This document shows positions 16,207 to 25,713 of a stretch of 64,000 bases of DNA, piece by piece (positions within the stretch are counted from its first letter, which is position 1; each line of letters begins with the position of its first letter). The stretch comes from an uncultured Paenibacillus sp. (lineage in GTDB: Bacteria; Bacillota; Bacilli; Paenibacillales; Paenibacillaceae). The stretch is taken from NCBI GenBank assembly GCA_937895345.1, contig CALAWP010000077.1, positions 51,393 to 115,392 on the forward strand, in the 5' to 3' direction. The notes beneath the pieces were generated by a model. That model searched no databases. It was not told the origin of the DNA and saw only the letters and a program-made list of their open reading frames with translations. A program made the translations under genes and the position numbers.

Positions 16207-16812
16207 TCAGCGCTTCCCTGATGTATAGTTCCGATAGTCCTCGGGCGTATTCAAATTATACCATAACGTTTCCGCTCCGGCGGAAGGTTCCGTTTCGCAT
16301 CCATGTAATACCGCCAGCAGCGCCATGACCTTGCAACGGCCAGCTTGCAGCTCGGTCTCCAGCCGTCCGGCCGCGCGCGTATGGTACAGCGCGTGGAACG
16401 GCTGGCCCGGCGCGTGCACCACGTCGGCCCCGGTCCGTTCCGCGGCTTCGGCCAACCGCTCCAGAAAGGATCTGTCGATGACCGGCATATCGCAAGCCGT
16501 TACGAACGCATAACCTTCCGGCAAAGCGGATAGTCCCGCATGCAGCCCGGCCAGAGGGCCGCTTCCGGGATACCGGTCCGCGGCAAACCGGACCCGCCCG
16601 GCCGTATCGCCTAGCAGCTTCCGGTACAGCCCGGCCCGCTCCTCTGTACCCGCCGCAATGGCGACATCGGCGGCCACCTCCAGCAGCCCCTCCGTCAAGC
16701 GGGCCAGAAGCGGCCGGCCTTCAATCAAGAGCTGCGCCTTGTCGCTTCCCATTCTGGAACTCATGCCTCCGGCCAACACAAGACCTCTCAATGGTACCCC
16801 TGCGATTCTCAC
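16207..16812 (-). CDS. mobA: Molybdenum cofactor guanylyltransferase
   Basis: 201 residues starting at GTG 16812 with GGGGAGGAA upstream. The nucleotidyltransferase signature [17 protein letters not shown] (residues 10-26) and the metal-binding [11 protein letters not shown] are typical of MobA, which joins GTP to molybdopterin to make the guanine dinucleotide cofactor. Length fits. No other molybdopterin genes lie in the window. A related sugar or CTP nucleotidyltransferase role is less likely given the exact signature. Confidence 0.88.
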   Translation of the reverse strand: MRIAGVPLRGLVLAGGMSSRMGSDKAQLLIEGRPLLARLTEGLLEVAADVAIAAGTEERAGLYRKLLGDTAGRVRFAADRYPGSGPLAGLHAGLSALPEGYAFVTACDMPVIDRSFLERLAEAAERTGADVVHAPGQPFHALYHTRAAGRLETELQAGRCKVMALLAVLHGCETEPSAGAETLWYNLNTPEDYRNYTSGKR

Positions 16813-16855
16813 CCGGATTCCTCCCCTATAAGCTTCTTATCCCGCAACGCGACGG

Positions 16856-16889
16856 CAGCCCGCCAAGCGTCGCATCGCTTGACGGGCTG
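16856..16889 (-). terminator. Stem-loop at the end of glnS
   Basis: Arms of 14 nt (CAGCCCGCCAAGCG / CGCTTGACGGGCTG, one mismatch) 16 bp after the glnS stop. No clear T run follows on the minus strand, so it may terminate weakly or protect the 3' end. Confidence 0.5.
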
Positions 16890-16904
16890 TCCGGCTTGCC
16901 GCGT

Positions 16905-18578
<1,674 letters not shown>

Positions 18579-18883
18579 CGCGACCAACCCTTCCTGTACT
18601 TAAATCCATCCCATGTTCACGGTTCCCTTCAGGTCCGCTGCCGGAACAGGCTTGCATTATGCTTCTTCCGCCGCCGTTAAAGCGGATTGCTTGATTTATT
18701 TATAATACACAAATTTGGTTGCAATTACACTCGGTTCATGTCATGTAAGCGCCCGCATTCTTAATTTTGTTTAAAAATTATCTTTCTATTTGCTGAATTA
18801 AAAATGAGAGAAGTATTAAAATCTTCTCACTTTCAACACGAAAACGCTTTTTCCATTTATTATATTGCTTAGCGAATACGAAC

Positions 18884-18889
18884 TATACT
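18884..18889 (+). promoter_or_regulatory. Likely -10 element for the riboswitch/NlpC transcript
   Basis: TATACT directly precedes the conserved riboswitch sequence. The expected -35 position is AT-rich but poor. The rest of 18600-18883 is AT-rich, without a supported gene. Confidence 0.4.
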
Positions 18890-19020
18890 GCCTAATTCCC
18901 ATCGGGAAACGGGGGAACCACTTTGGGTGAATTGATTCCGGCTTTCTCTGCTAATCTAGCAAAGCCCGCGGAATCATAGGGAACCTTCAACCGAACCCCA
19001 CAGCTAACCTCGTCGGCACC
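18890..19020 (+). ncRNA. Cyclic di-AMP riboswitch (ydaO/yuaA type)
   Basis: The leader contains the hallmark words of the ydaO class in order: CGGGGGAACCA, then GGGTGAATTGATTCC, a variable hairpin, GGAATCATAGGGAACC, CTTCAACCGAACCCC and CAGCTAACCTCGTCGGC. It sits directly upstream of an NlpC/P60 cell-wall hydrolase, a classic target of this riboswitch. In studied cases c-di-AMP binding turns expression off. Boundaries are by eye. Confidence 0.88.
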
Positions 19021-19038
19021 GGAAGGAGTTTCTTTACG

Positions 19039-19527
19039 TTGAAGAAGAAGATCAGCGCGATGCTGCTCGTTCTGGCCTTTGTTATGGCATTCCAGGCCGG
19101 AGCGGCATTTGCGGCAAGCTCCAAGATGGACGACATCATCGACGGCGTCATCGGAACGGATTACGTCTACGGCGGAACGTCCACGAAAGGCTTCGATTGC
19201 TCCGGATTTACGAGCTACGTCTTCCGCAAGATGGGAATCGAGCTGAATCGCCGTTCGGCGGACCAAGCAACGCAGGGAACCAAGGTTGCCAAATCCGATC
19301 TGCAGCCCGGCGATCTGGTGTTTTTCGACACCAGCGGCAAAGTCAACGGAGAAATTACGCATGTAGGCATTTATGTCGGAAACGGCAACTTCGCTCATGC
19401 TTCGACAAGATACGGAGTAACGATCGAGAAGCTGGATTCCAACTACTACAAGCCGCGCTTCGTGACGGCGCGCAGAATTATGGATGAAAAGCAATACGAG
19501 AAATATGCGGTTGCGGCTGAAGAATAG
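19039..19527 (+). CDS. Secreted NlpC/P60 cell-wall endopeptidase
   Basis: 162 residues from a TTG with GGAAGGAG 11 bp upstream. The signal peptide ends near AGAAFAAS. A single NlpC/P60 domain fills the rest: catalytic Cys54 in GFDCSGFTSYV, His108 in GEITHVGIYVG, and a third polar residue near His120. It should cleave D-Glu-diaminopimelate bonds in peptidoglycan stem peptides. There are no SH3 or LysM targeting domains, so it is a minimal enzyme. Expression is likely set by the c-di-AMP riboswitch in its leader. Confidence 0.92.
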   Translation: MKKKISAMLLVLAFVMAFQAGAAFAASSKMDDIIDGVIGTDYVYGGTSTKGFDCSGFTSYVFRKMGIELNRRSADQATQGTKVAKSDLQPGDLVFFDTSGKVNGEITHVGIYVGNGNFAHASTRYGVTIEKLDSNYYKPRFVTARRIMDEKQYEKYAVAAEE

Positions 19528-19541
19528 ACGGCTGCCAGCCC

Positions 19542-19586
19542 AAAGAAAGGCCATCGCTTCCCGGGAGGAAGCGATGGCCTTTCTTT
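19542..19586 (+). terminator. Bidirectional terminator between the NlpC/P60 and MFS genes
   Basis: A perfect 20-bp stem (19542-19561 with 19567-19586) with a 5-nt loop and A/T-rich ends on both sides. It can serve both converging genes. Confidence 0.92.
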
Positions 19587-19621
19587 ATGTGTGTGGATTG
19601 AGCCGCTGCCGTCCTTCCCCA

Positions 19622-20842
19622 TCAGGCAGGCTTCGGCGCCGTCTGCCGCCGCCCTGCCGCCAGCATGGCGGCAAGCAGCAGCAGAATAATCGCCGCCAGT
19701 GCGGCAAAAAACCATAAGGTCGGTCCGGCGGCGGTCTGATCCATAAACCAGCCGGTCAATCTCGGCAGCAGCGCGCCGCCGATTCCGCCGGCCGCCACGA
19801 GCAGGCTGGTCGTCCGTTCCGTCATGCCGGGCAGCAAACTGTTGGCATACACCAGCGCGATGCCGAATATGCCCGAGAAGAACAGCCCGCCAAGGCCGAT
19901 TAGCACCAGCATCCAGCCGCCGTCCGCCGACAGTCCCAGCAAGCCGAAGACGATGGCCGCGCCGACGGCGGCGACAAGCAAATATTTGCCGTACCCCGCC
20001 CGATCGGCCAATACTCCGGCAAACATTCTTCCGAACACCATCATGCCCCAGAATACGCTGAGCGTAGCGGCCGAGCCGGCTTCTCCCATTCCGGCGCGCT
20101 CGCTCATAATGGAAGGCAAGTAGTTGGAAAAGCTCATTTCCAAACCGACGTACACCATAAAAAACAAAGCGGACAATATAAGGAACGGCATAGCTTTGGC
20201 AGAATAGCCGCGCGTTCCGATAACCGCCTCGGATGGAACGGTGCCATCCGCCTCGGCGCCGCCCGGACTGCCGCCGGGATGAATGCCGAGCTCGTTGTCC
20301 AGAGAGCCGAATGACAGCGTCAGCCACAGAACGAAGGCAATGCCGGATATGGCCGCCAAGATCGGGAAGGACAGCTGCCAGACATGCTGCTGAATGAGCA
20401 AGGCGGCCGCCGCGGGAATAAGCAGGGCGCCCAGTCCGAAAAACGTTTCAAGACGGCTCATGGCCGAAGCTTTCTTTTCTTTGATCAGGTCGATTATAAT
20501 GGCGCCGACGACGGCTTCCGTCATGCCGAAGCCAAAGCCCGCTAGCGGAGCGACCGCCAGCATCCATTCCCAAGGAAGCAGAAGGCTGTACGCCGCCTCG
20601 CTTAGCGTGAGCATGCCCATGGCGAGCAGAACGGCGCCCCGCTTGCCCATTCTGGACGTCAAATACGGAGCGATCAGCACCCCGGCCAGAAAGCCGAGAA
20701 ACTGGTTCATAATCCACTGGCCGCCGTCCTTGTATGCAATGCCGTAATGCTCCATCAGCTGCTCCAGCACGGCGCCGCCGATGACGTGCGCGATGCCGAT
20801 GACCAGATAGGACAGACAGCCCATCCATATTAATTTCTTCAC
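19622..20842 (-). CDS. MFS transporter
   Basis: 406 residues from GTG 20842 (AAGGAGAAT upstream; the frame continues far upstream but without a start site). About 12 membrane segments. The A-motif-like loop is in YLTSRMGKRGAVL between helices 2 and 3, and a related loop in GVLADRAGYGKYL follows in the second half. The pattern resembles FucP/YfkF-like sugar or drug transporters, but the substrate cannot be told. It is convergent with the NlpC/P60 gene and divergent from the GNAT gene. Confidence 0.85.
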   Translation of the reverse strand: MKKLIWMGCLSYLVIGIAHVIGGAVLEQLMEHYGIAYKDGGQWIMNQFLGFLAGVLIAPYLTSRMGKRGAVLLAMGMLTLSEAAYSLLLPWEWMLAVAPLAGFGFGMTEAVVGAIIIDLIKEKKASAMSRLETFFGLGALLIPAAAALLIQQHVWQLSFPILAAISGIAFVLWLTLSFGSLDNELGIHPGGSPGGAEADGTVPSEAVIGTRGYSAKAMPFLILSALFFMVYVGLEMSFSNYLPSIMSERAGMGEAGSAATLSVFWGMMVFGRMFAGVLADRAGYGKYLLVAAVGAAIVFGLLGLSADGGWMLVLIGLGGLFFSGIFGIALVYANSLLPGMTERTTSLLVAAGGIGGALLPRLTGWFMDQTAAGPTLWFFAALAAIILLLLAAMLAAGRRQTAPKPA

Positions 20843-20899
20843 GTTCCGATTCTCCTTATGCCGAACATGCCGTCCGTCGTCATCTGTTATAATAAGAGC

Positions 20900-21424
20900 A
20901 TGAACAATGCCGCTAACCCTTATTATAAACGATACGTGCCCGATATGACCATTCGGCCCTTGAGCGCGGAGCATGCCGCCCAGCTGTGCGGCTGGAGCTA
21001 CGAGCCGCCCTACCAGCTCTATAATTGGCCCTGCTGGGAAGACATGATAAAGGACGGGTTCGAATTCGGCGATCCCGTCCTGCGCGAGCAGCAATATGCG
21101 GCTGTCGTCGACCAAGCCGACGAGCTTGTCGGCTTCGCTCAATTTTTCCCTTTGGCCGGAACGACCCGGCTCGGCATGGGGCTGCGCCCCGACCTTTGCG
21201 GCCAAGGGCTGGGCAGCCGGCTGGCCCGGCTGCTGGCCGAAGAAGCGCTGCGCCGCCAGCCGGACGACGAAGTCGACCTGGAGGTTCTCTCCTGGAACGT
21301 CCGTGCCGTTCGCGCTTACTTGCGCGCGGGCTTCCGGCTGACCGACACCTACACGAGACTCGTGCATGGAACGGAGGCGGAATGCCATTGCCTTGTCTAC
21401 AGCCCTGCCGCCTCGGAGCGTTAG
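20900..21424 (+). CDS. GNAT-family acetyltransferase
   Basis: About 174 residues, with the start uncertain. The GNAT fold is evident from MTIRPLSAEHAAQLCGW, the CoA loop LRPDLCGQGLGSRLARLLA and the C-terminal SWNVRAVRAYLRAGFRLTDT, which matches RimJ/RimL-type enzymes. Start choices are ATG 20900, directly after a TATAAT box (20888-20893), and ATG 20945, which fits the domain start; neither has a good ribosome site. Its TAG stop overlaps the TAA stop of the convergent EAL gene. Confidence 0.78.
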   Translation: MNNAANPYYKRYVPDMTIRPLSAEHAAQLCGWSYEPPYQLYNWPCWEDMIKDGFEFGDPVLREQQYAAVVDQADELVGFAQFFPLAGTTRLGMGLRPDLCGQGLGSRLARLLAEEALRRQPDDEVDLEVLSWNVRAVRAYLRAGFRLTDTYTRLVHGTEAECHCLVYSPAASER

Positions 21425-22656
21425 CGCCTCTCTCCGCGGCTTCCGATATCCTTCATATCCGCAAACAAGATTAAATCGGGCCGGACCAGCACCGAAACGG
21501 TGCGAATCCATTCCTGCGAATCCAAATCCGCGTACGCCCGGGAGACGATGGCGCGGCGCTGCTCTCCCAACTGCACCAGATTGGGAACAAAATACGGTCT
21601 CCAGCTCCAGTTCGCATGACGGAACTGCTCTTCCCGCACCCACCTCATGTCCGCGTCCCGCCGGAAGTTGGACGACAGCTGAATGCCGTCCTTATTGCAC
21701 AAGTACACTTTCATGCAATTGTCGTCCAGTTCGGGCAGCAGACGTTCCAGCCAGCCGTCGCCTCCGTCCGCCGGCTCCGCCGCCCGTTCCGGAATGTACA
21801 GCAGGCCGGCGAGCGCCTCGGCCTTCCGATGCCAGCCTTGCTCCGTCTCCGCCAAGGCGCGCAAATGACGCTCAAGCTCCCGTTCGATGATGGGGGCGAA
21901 GCTGTCCGGCGGAATAAAGTCCGATGCGGCTTGCGCAAACAGAAAACCTTGTACGTAGCGCGCGCCGGATTGGATCGCCCTCTCGAAATCTTCAATCGTC
22001 TCCACGCCTTCGAACAGCAGCGAGGCGCCGATCTGCTCCGCCAGCTCCGAGAAGGAGCGGAGCACGCCGAAATACCCGTTGTGCGTAGCGCTCCGCTTGA
22101 CCATATTCATGTCGATCTTCAGCAGGTTGGGCTGAATTTGCGCGATGCGGTCCACGCTGCTGAAGCCGCTGCCGACATCGTCAATCGCAATGCGGCATCC
22201 GCGCTCCCGATAACCGTCGACGACGGAGCGGAGCTTATCCATGGAGCCGCTGTAATTTTCCTCCGTAATCTCAATCACGATGCTGCGCGGATCCGCGCCA
22301 TGCTTCTCGATCAGCTGCAGCGTATGGGGAACTCCGTCGCAGCCATGGCGGGAAATCCATTCGGGCTTCAGATTCAGAAACAGCATCGGAGGATTCCGCT
22401 CCTGGCCAAGCCTCGCGATCGCCCGATCGCGCAGCAGCCGGTCCACGAGCAAATGATCCTCTGCCGGAATGTCCGCGTTGCCGAAAAACGGTCCAAGACT
22501 TCTCGCCTTGCCGTCTTTCACCGCCCGGCCCAGCACCTCGTAGCCCATAATCCGGCCGGAATCGAGCGCGATAATCGGCTGATAATAGGGGGCCAGCGTC
22601 TCCCCGTCCAGCGCTAGTCCTGACGGAAGCTGTTCCGCCCATTCAGTCACCTTCAT
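21421..22656 (-). CDS. EAL-domain c-di-GMP protein with C-terminal sensor domain (YkuI-like)
   Basis: 411 residues. The N-terminal EAL domain (about 20-255) has the signature as EVL (Glu40), the Asn of FLNLKPEW, the Glu of EITEENY, Asp-Asp in DDVGSGFSS, Lys in LLKIDMNMV, Glu in LFEGVET and Gln in VQGFLFA, so the metal- and substrate-binding set looks largely intact. The C-terminal domain (about 280-405) resembles the PAS-like domain of Bacillus YkuI, which binds c-di-GMP but has shown little or no hydrolysis. Whether this protein degrades or only senses c-di-GMP is open. Confidence 0.88.
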   Translation of the reverse strand: MKVTEWAEQLPSGLALDGETLAPYYQPIIALDSGRIMGYEVLGRAVKDGKARSLGPFFGNADIPAEDHLLVDRLLRDRAIARLGQERNPPMLFLNLKPEWISRHGCDGVPHTLQLIEKHGADPRSIVIEITEENYSGSMDKLRSVVDGYRERGCRIAIDDVGSGFSSVDRIAQIQPNLLKIDMNMVKRSATHNGYFGVLRSFSELAEQIGASLLFEGVETIEDFERAIQSGARYVQGFLFAQAASDFIPPDSFAPIIERELERHLRALAETEQGWHRKAEALAGLLYIPERAAEPADGGDGWLERLLPELDDNCMKVYLCNKDGIQLSSNFRRDADMRWVREEQFRHANWSWRPYFVPNLVQLGEQRRAIVSRAYADLDSQEWIRTVSVLVRPDLILFADMKDIGSRGERR

Positions 22657-22788
22657 GAAGTTCTCCTCTGTGCAATGATGTTAAGTTTCCTTCCACCAAT
22701 CGTTTGACCATCATTGTAATAGAGGAGTCCGCAAATGTAAAGATTCGACAGCCTTCGGCAGCATCATGCCGATTCCGCTTCGAATGAG

Positions 22789-23082
22789 CTAGATCAGCCT
22801 GACGATTTGAATGACATTGCCGCCTTGCGACACCTCGATGACGTGATGCTTGCTGTTGTAGGTTACGGCGCCGTCACCTACGGCGATTACCGGCGACTCT
22901 CCCAAGCCGTAAAAGACGTCGTCTGCGAGCGCCTCCATTACCTCGCGCCGCTCCTTGACATCAAGCGCTTCCCAGTCCTCGCGCTCCATCTCAAAAAACG
23001 TATAGCTGCCGCCGATTTCTCCCACGGCCTCGGTCAATTCCTTTAATATATCCGCATACTCTCTCGCATGCCGAACGCCCAT
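22789..23082 (-). CDS. Hypothetical acidic protein (97 aa)
   Basis: A 97-residue frame with GAGGAG 11 bp upstream of ATG 23082 (a GTG at 23091 is an alternative start). Predicted two-part fold: a helical, acidic N-terminal half (HAREYADILKELTEAVGEI…EREDWEALDVKERREV) and a beta-rich C-terminal part (VIAVGDGAVTYNSKHHVIEV). No signal peptide or membrane helix. Family not recognised. It lies between the EAL gene and motAB, oriented with the EAL gene, but separated from it by about 130 bp. Confidence 0.68.
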   Translation of the reverse strand: MGVRHAREYADILKELTEAVGEIGGSYTFFEMEREDWEALDVKERREVMEALADDVFYGLGESPVIAVGDGAVTYNSKHHVIEVSQGGNVIQIVRLI

Positions 23083-23180
23083 CCTCCACACGGCTCCTCT
23101 CTTCGCTGCCGGCTCCGGTCGCAGCCGCGGCGCGCCTTGCGCCGCTTCCGCCTCTCATGCCGACTTTTTGCTCGTTCCTC

Positions 23181-23210
23181 TAATTTCTGAATACCCTTTT
23201 GTCGATATAA
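23181..23210 (+). promoter_or_regulatory. Candidate sigma-D (flagellar) promoter of motAB
   Basis: TAAT, 16 bp, GTCGATATAA closely matches the SigD pattern TAAA-N15-GCCGATAT. It lies about 40 bp upstream of the motA start. Confidence 0.6.
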
Positions 23211-23248
23211 ATAGAAGTAGATAGACTGAAAACGACTGGACGGGGTGT

Positions 23249-24052
23249 ATGATGAAAAATTCAACGATTATCGGACTCATTCTCGGCTTTGCCGCCGTTC
23301 TGGGCGGCATGGTGCTAAAAGGCGCTTCCTTATCCTCTCTTGTCAACCCTGCGGCATTTATGATTATTATCGTGGGCACCGCCGCCTCCGTTATGATCGC
23401 CTTTCCGATGTCGGAGCTTAAGCGCGTCGGATCGCTGTTCAAGATCGCTTTCACCGATCAGAAGCTGCCTGCAAGGGAAAAGCTGATCGAGCAATTTATG
23501 GAATGGGCTTCCATTACCCGCCGCGAAGGCTTGCTGGCTCTTGAAGCGCGCGTCGACGAAATCGAAGATCCGTTTCTCCGCAACGGCATGCGCATGATTA
23601 TTGACGGCAACGATCAAGACCTCGTCCGCGACGTGCTGCTTGAAGATATCGCCGCCACCGAAGAGCGTCATAAGACCGGCGCGCAAATCTTTTCGCAAGC
23701 GGGTACATACGCCCCCACGCTCGGGGTGCTCGGCGCCGTTGTCGGCCTCGTGGCCGCGCTGTCCGACATGAGCGACATGGACCATCTGGCCAAATCGATC
23801 GCCGCGGCGTTTATCGCCACGCTTCTCGGTATTTTTACAGGATATGTGCTTTGGCACCCTTTGGCGAACAAATTGAAGCGTCTGTCCAAGCAGGAAGTGC
23901 AAATCCGCTTAATGATGCTGGAAGGGCTGCTGTCAATTCAATCCGGCGTGTCCACCATCGCCATCAATCAGAAGCTGTCCGTCTTCCTGACTCCGACGGA
24001 ACGTCAGAAGCTTCGCGAGAAGGAGGAAGGCGCCGGTGAGCAAAAAGCGTAA
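23249..24052 (+). CDS. motA: Flagellar motor stator protein MotA
   Basis: 267 residues with four membrane segments (about 5-22, 33-50, 150-175, 182-205). The conserved ExxGLLALE-like block REGLLALEARVDEIEDPFLRNGMRM and the PTLGVLGAVVGLVAAL helix are typical of H+-type MotA. With MotB it forms the proton channel that drives the flagellar rotor through the cytoplasmic loop. It overlaps motB by 17 bp. Two ATG codons (23249, 23252) are possible starts. Confidence 0.94.
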   Translation: MMKNSTIIGLILGFAAVLGGMVLKGASLSSLVNPAAFMIIIVGTAASVMIAFPMSELKRVGSLFKIAFTDQKLPAREKLIEQFMEWASITRREGLLALEARVDEIEDPFLRNGMRMIIDGNDQDLVRDVLLEDIAATEERHKTGAQIFSQAGTYAPTLGVLGAVVGLVAALSDMSDMDHLAKSIAAAFIATLLGIFTGYVLWHPLANKLKRLSKQEVQIRLMMLEGLLSIQSGVSTIAINQKLSVFLTPTERQKLREKEEGAGEQKA

Positions 24053-24863
24053 GCACGACGACCACGAGGAACATGTCGATGAATCCTGGCTGATCCCTTA
24101 TGCCGATATTCTGACGTTGCTGCTCGCCCTCTTTATCGTGCTGTACTCTATGAACACGGTGGATGTCAAAAAATTCGAGGAAATGTCCCGCGCCTTCAAC
24201 GTCGCGCTCAGCAACGGCAACGGAGTGATGGATTTTCCCTCCATCATTCAGCAAGGCGAGGATCCGTCCAAGAAAAAGCAGAATGCGGACGATAAGGACA
24301 AGTCGAAGGATCAGAAGGAGCAATCCGCCGCGGAGGAACTGATCAAGAAAGAGCAGGCCGAGCTGGAAGACCTGAAGAAGAAAATCGACGATTATATCGA
24401 CAAGCACGGCCTGTCGACCGACCTGGAAACGAAGCTGAATATGTCCCAGCTGATGATTACGATCAGCGACAGGGCGTTGTTCGAACCGGGACGGGCGGCG
24501 GTCAATCCGAAAGGACACGAGCTGGCCACCGCCATCGCCACGATGCTGCAGCAGTACCCGGCTTACAACGTTGTCATTTCCGGACATACGGACACGACGC
24601 CGATGAATACGGCCGAATTCCGCTCCAACTGGGACCTGAGCGCGATACGCGCCGTACGCTTCATGGATATTATGCTGGAAAACGAAGAGCTCGTTCCGAG
24701 CCGCTTCAGCGCCATCGGATACGGCGAGTACCATCCGGTGGCCGATAACGATACCGTCGAAGGCAAGGCGAAGAACCGCCGGGTCGAAGTCTCCATTATC
24801 CGTACGGTCGTAGACACGAACAATGTGGACGAGCTGCAAGCCGTCGAGACGGAAGAGCAATAA
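24036..24863 (+). CDS. motB: Flagellar motor stator protein MotB
   Basis: 275 residues from a GTG inside the end of motA. The single membrane helix carries the proton-accepting Asp24 (PYADILTLLLALFIVLYSM). A charged Lys/Asp/Gln linker (about 70-115) leads to a C-terminal OmpA-type peptidoglycan-binding domain with VISGHTDTTPMN, NWDLSAIRAVRF and KNRRVEVSI. It anchors the stator to the cell wall. The GTG start and the overlap imply translational coupling to motA. Confidence 0.95.
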   Translation: MSKKRKHDDHEEHVDESWLIPYADILTLLLALFIVLYSMNTVDVKKFEEMSRAFNVALSNGNGVMDFPSIIQQGEDPSKKKQNADDKDKSKDQKEQSAAEELIKKEQAELEDLKKKIDDYIDKHGLSTDLETKLNMSQLMITISDRALFEPGRAAVNPKGHELATAIATMLQQYPAYNVVISGHTDTTPMNTAEFRSNWDLSAIRAVRFMDIMLENEELVPSRFSAIGYGEYHPVADNDTVEGKAKNRRVEVSIIRTVVDTNNVDELQAVETEEQ

Positions 24864-24879
24864 GAAGCAAGCGCGCAAA

Positions 24880-24919
24880 AAACGGCGATGCCGGGCAGCT
24901 ATGCCTGACATCGCCGTTT
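24880..24919 (+). terminator. Terminator after motB, probably bidirectional
   Basis: AAACGGCGATG / CATCGCCGTTT arms, with the inner stem continued by GGC/GCC, and A- and T-rich flanks, 17 bp after motB. Its other side faces the end of rluF. Confidence 0.85.
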
Positions 24920-24981
24920 GGTTATCGACCGCCTTCGCCGGTTCGGGGCCGATTGTTCCGATTGTTCCGGCCCTTCCTGCA

Positions 24982-25683
24982 TCAGGAAGGCTTGTACTGC
25001 AGCATGCGAAACAGCTCTTCGAGCTCCCGGTCGGTCAAATCCCGCCACTTGCCACGCTGCAAATCTCCGAGCCGGATATTCATAATTCGGATCCGCTTCA
25101 GCTTCCGGACGCGATAGCCGAACGCCTCGCACATGCGCCGGATTTGCCGGTTGCGCCCCTCCGTCAGTATAATGCGGAACACCCGCTCGGACATGCGCGT
25201 CACTTGGCAAGGCAGCGTCATGCTCCCCAGCACCTTGACGCCTTGGGACATCCCTTGGACAAAAGAAGACGTGACCGGCTTGTCCACCGTCACGATATAT
25301 TCTTTCTCGTGCTTGCCTTCGGAGCGCAATATCGGGTTGACGATATCCCCGTCGTTCGTCAGCAAAATCAGCCCTTCTGAATCCTTGTCCAGCCTGCCGA
25401 TCGGAAAGATGCGCTCCGCATGTCCGACAAAATCGACGATATTCCCTTCGATATGCGGCTCCGAAGTGCTGGTAATGCCGACCGGCTTATGCAAAGCGAT
25501 GTAGACGTGCCGCTTTCGTTCGCCGATCCGGCGGCCGTCAATCCGCACGTCGTCGCCCGGCTCCGCCTGGCTGCCCAATTCGGCTTTGGCGCCGTTGATC
25601 GTGACGAGTCCCCGCTCGATCAGCTTGTCCGCTTCCCGCCTGGAGCAGAAGCCCGTCTCGCTAATAAATTTGTTTATCCGCAT
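24982..25683 (-). CDS. rluF: 23S rRNA pseudouridine synthase RluF-like
   Basis: 233 residues: an N-terminal S4 RNA-binding domain (MRINKFISETGFCSRREADKLIERGLV) and an RsuA-family catalytic domain with Asp in FPIGRLDKDSEGLILLTNDG. The C-terminal block EGRNRQIRRMCEAFGY is typical of the RluB/E/F branch; overall it matches RluF, which makes pseudouridine 2604 in 23S rRNA. The start ATG 25683 matches the usual S4 start; an ATG at 25704 is possible. It is convergent with motB. Confidence 0.85.
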   Translation of the reverse strand: MRINKFISETGFCSRREADKLIERGLVTINGAKAELGSQAEPGDDVRIDGRRIGERKRHVYIALHKPVGITSTSEPHIEGNIVDFVGHAERIFPIGRLDKDSEGLILLTNDGDIVNPILRSEGKHEKEYIVTVDKPVTSSFVQGMSQGVKVLGSMTLPCQVTRMSERVFRIILTEGRNRQIRRMCEAFGYRVRKLKRIRIMNIRLGDLQRGKWRDLTDRELEELFRMLQYKPS

Positions 25684-25713
25684 ATTCGTATCCCCCGCTG
25701 TCATGCGCTTCGC

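Noticed and set aside
18600..18883. T-box leader for glnS
   Set aside because: The AT-rich gap lacks the conserved T-box word and a specifier-stem/terminator arrangement on the minus strand.
19622..21643. 673-codon fusion of the MFS transporter with an upstream domain
   Set aside because: The upstream part is antisense to the GNAT and EAL genes and Arg-rich; a good ribosome site precedes the GTG at 20842.
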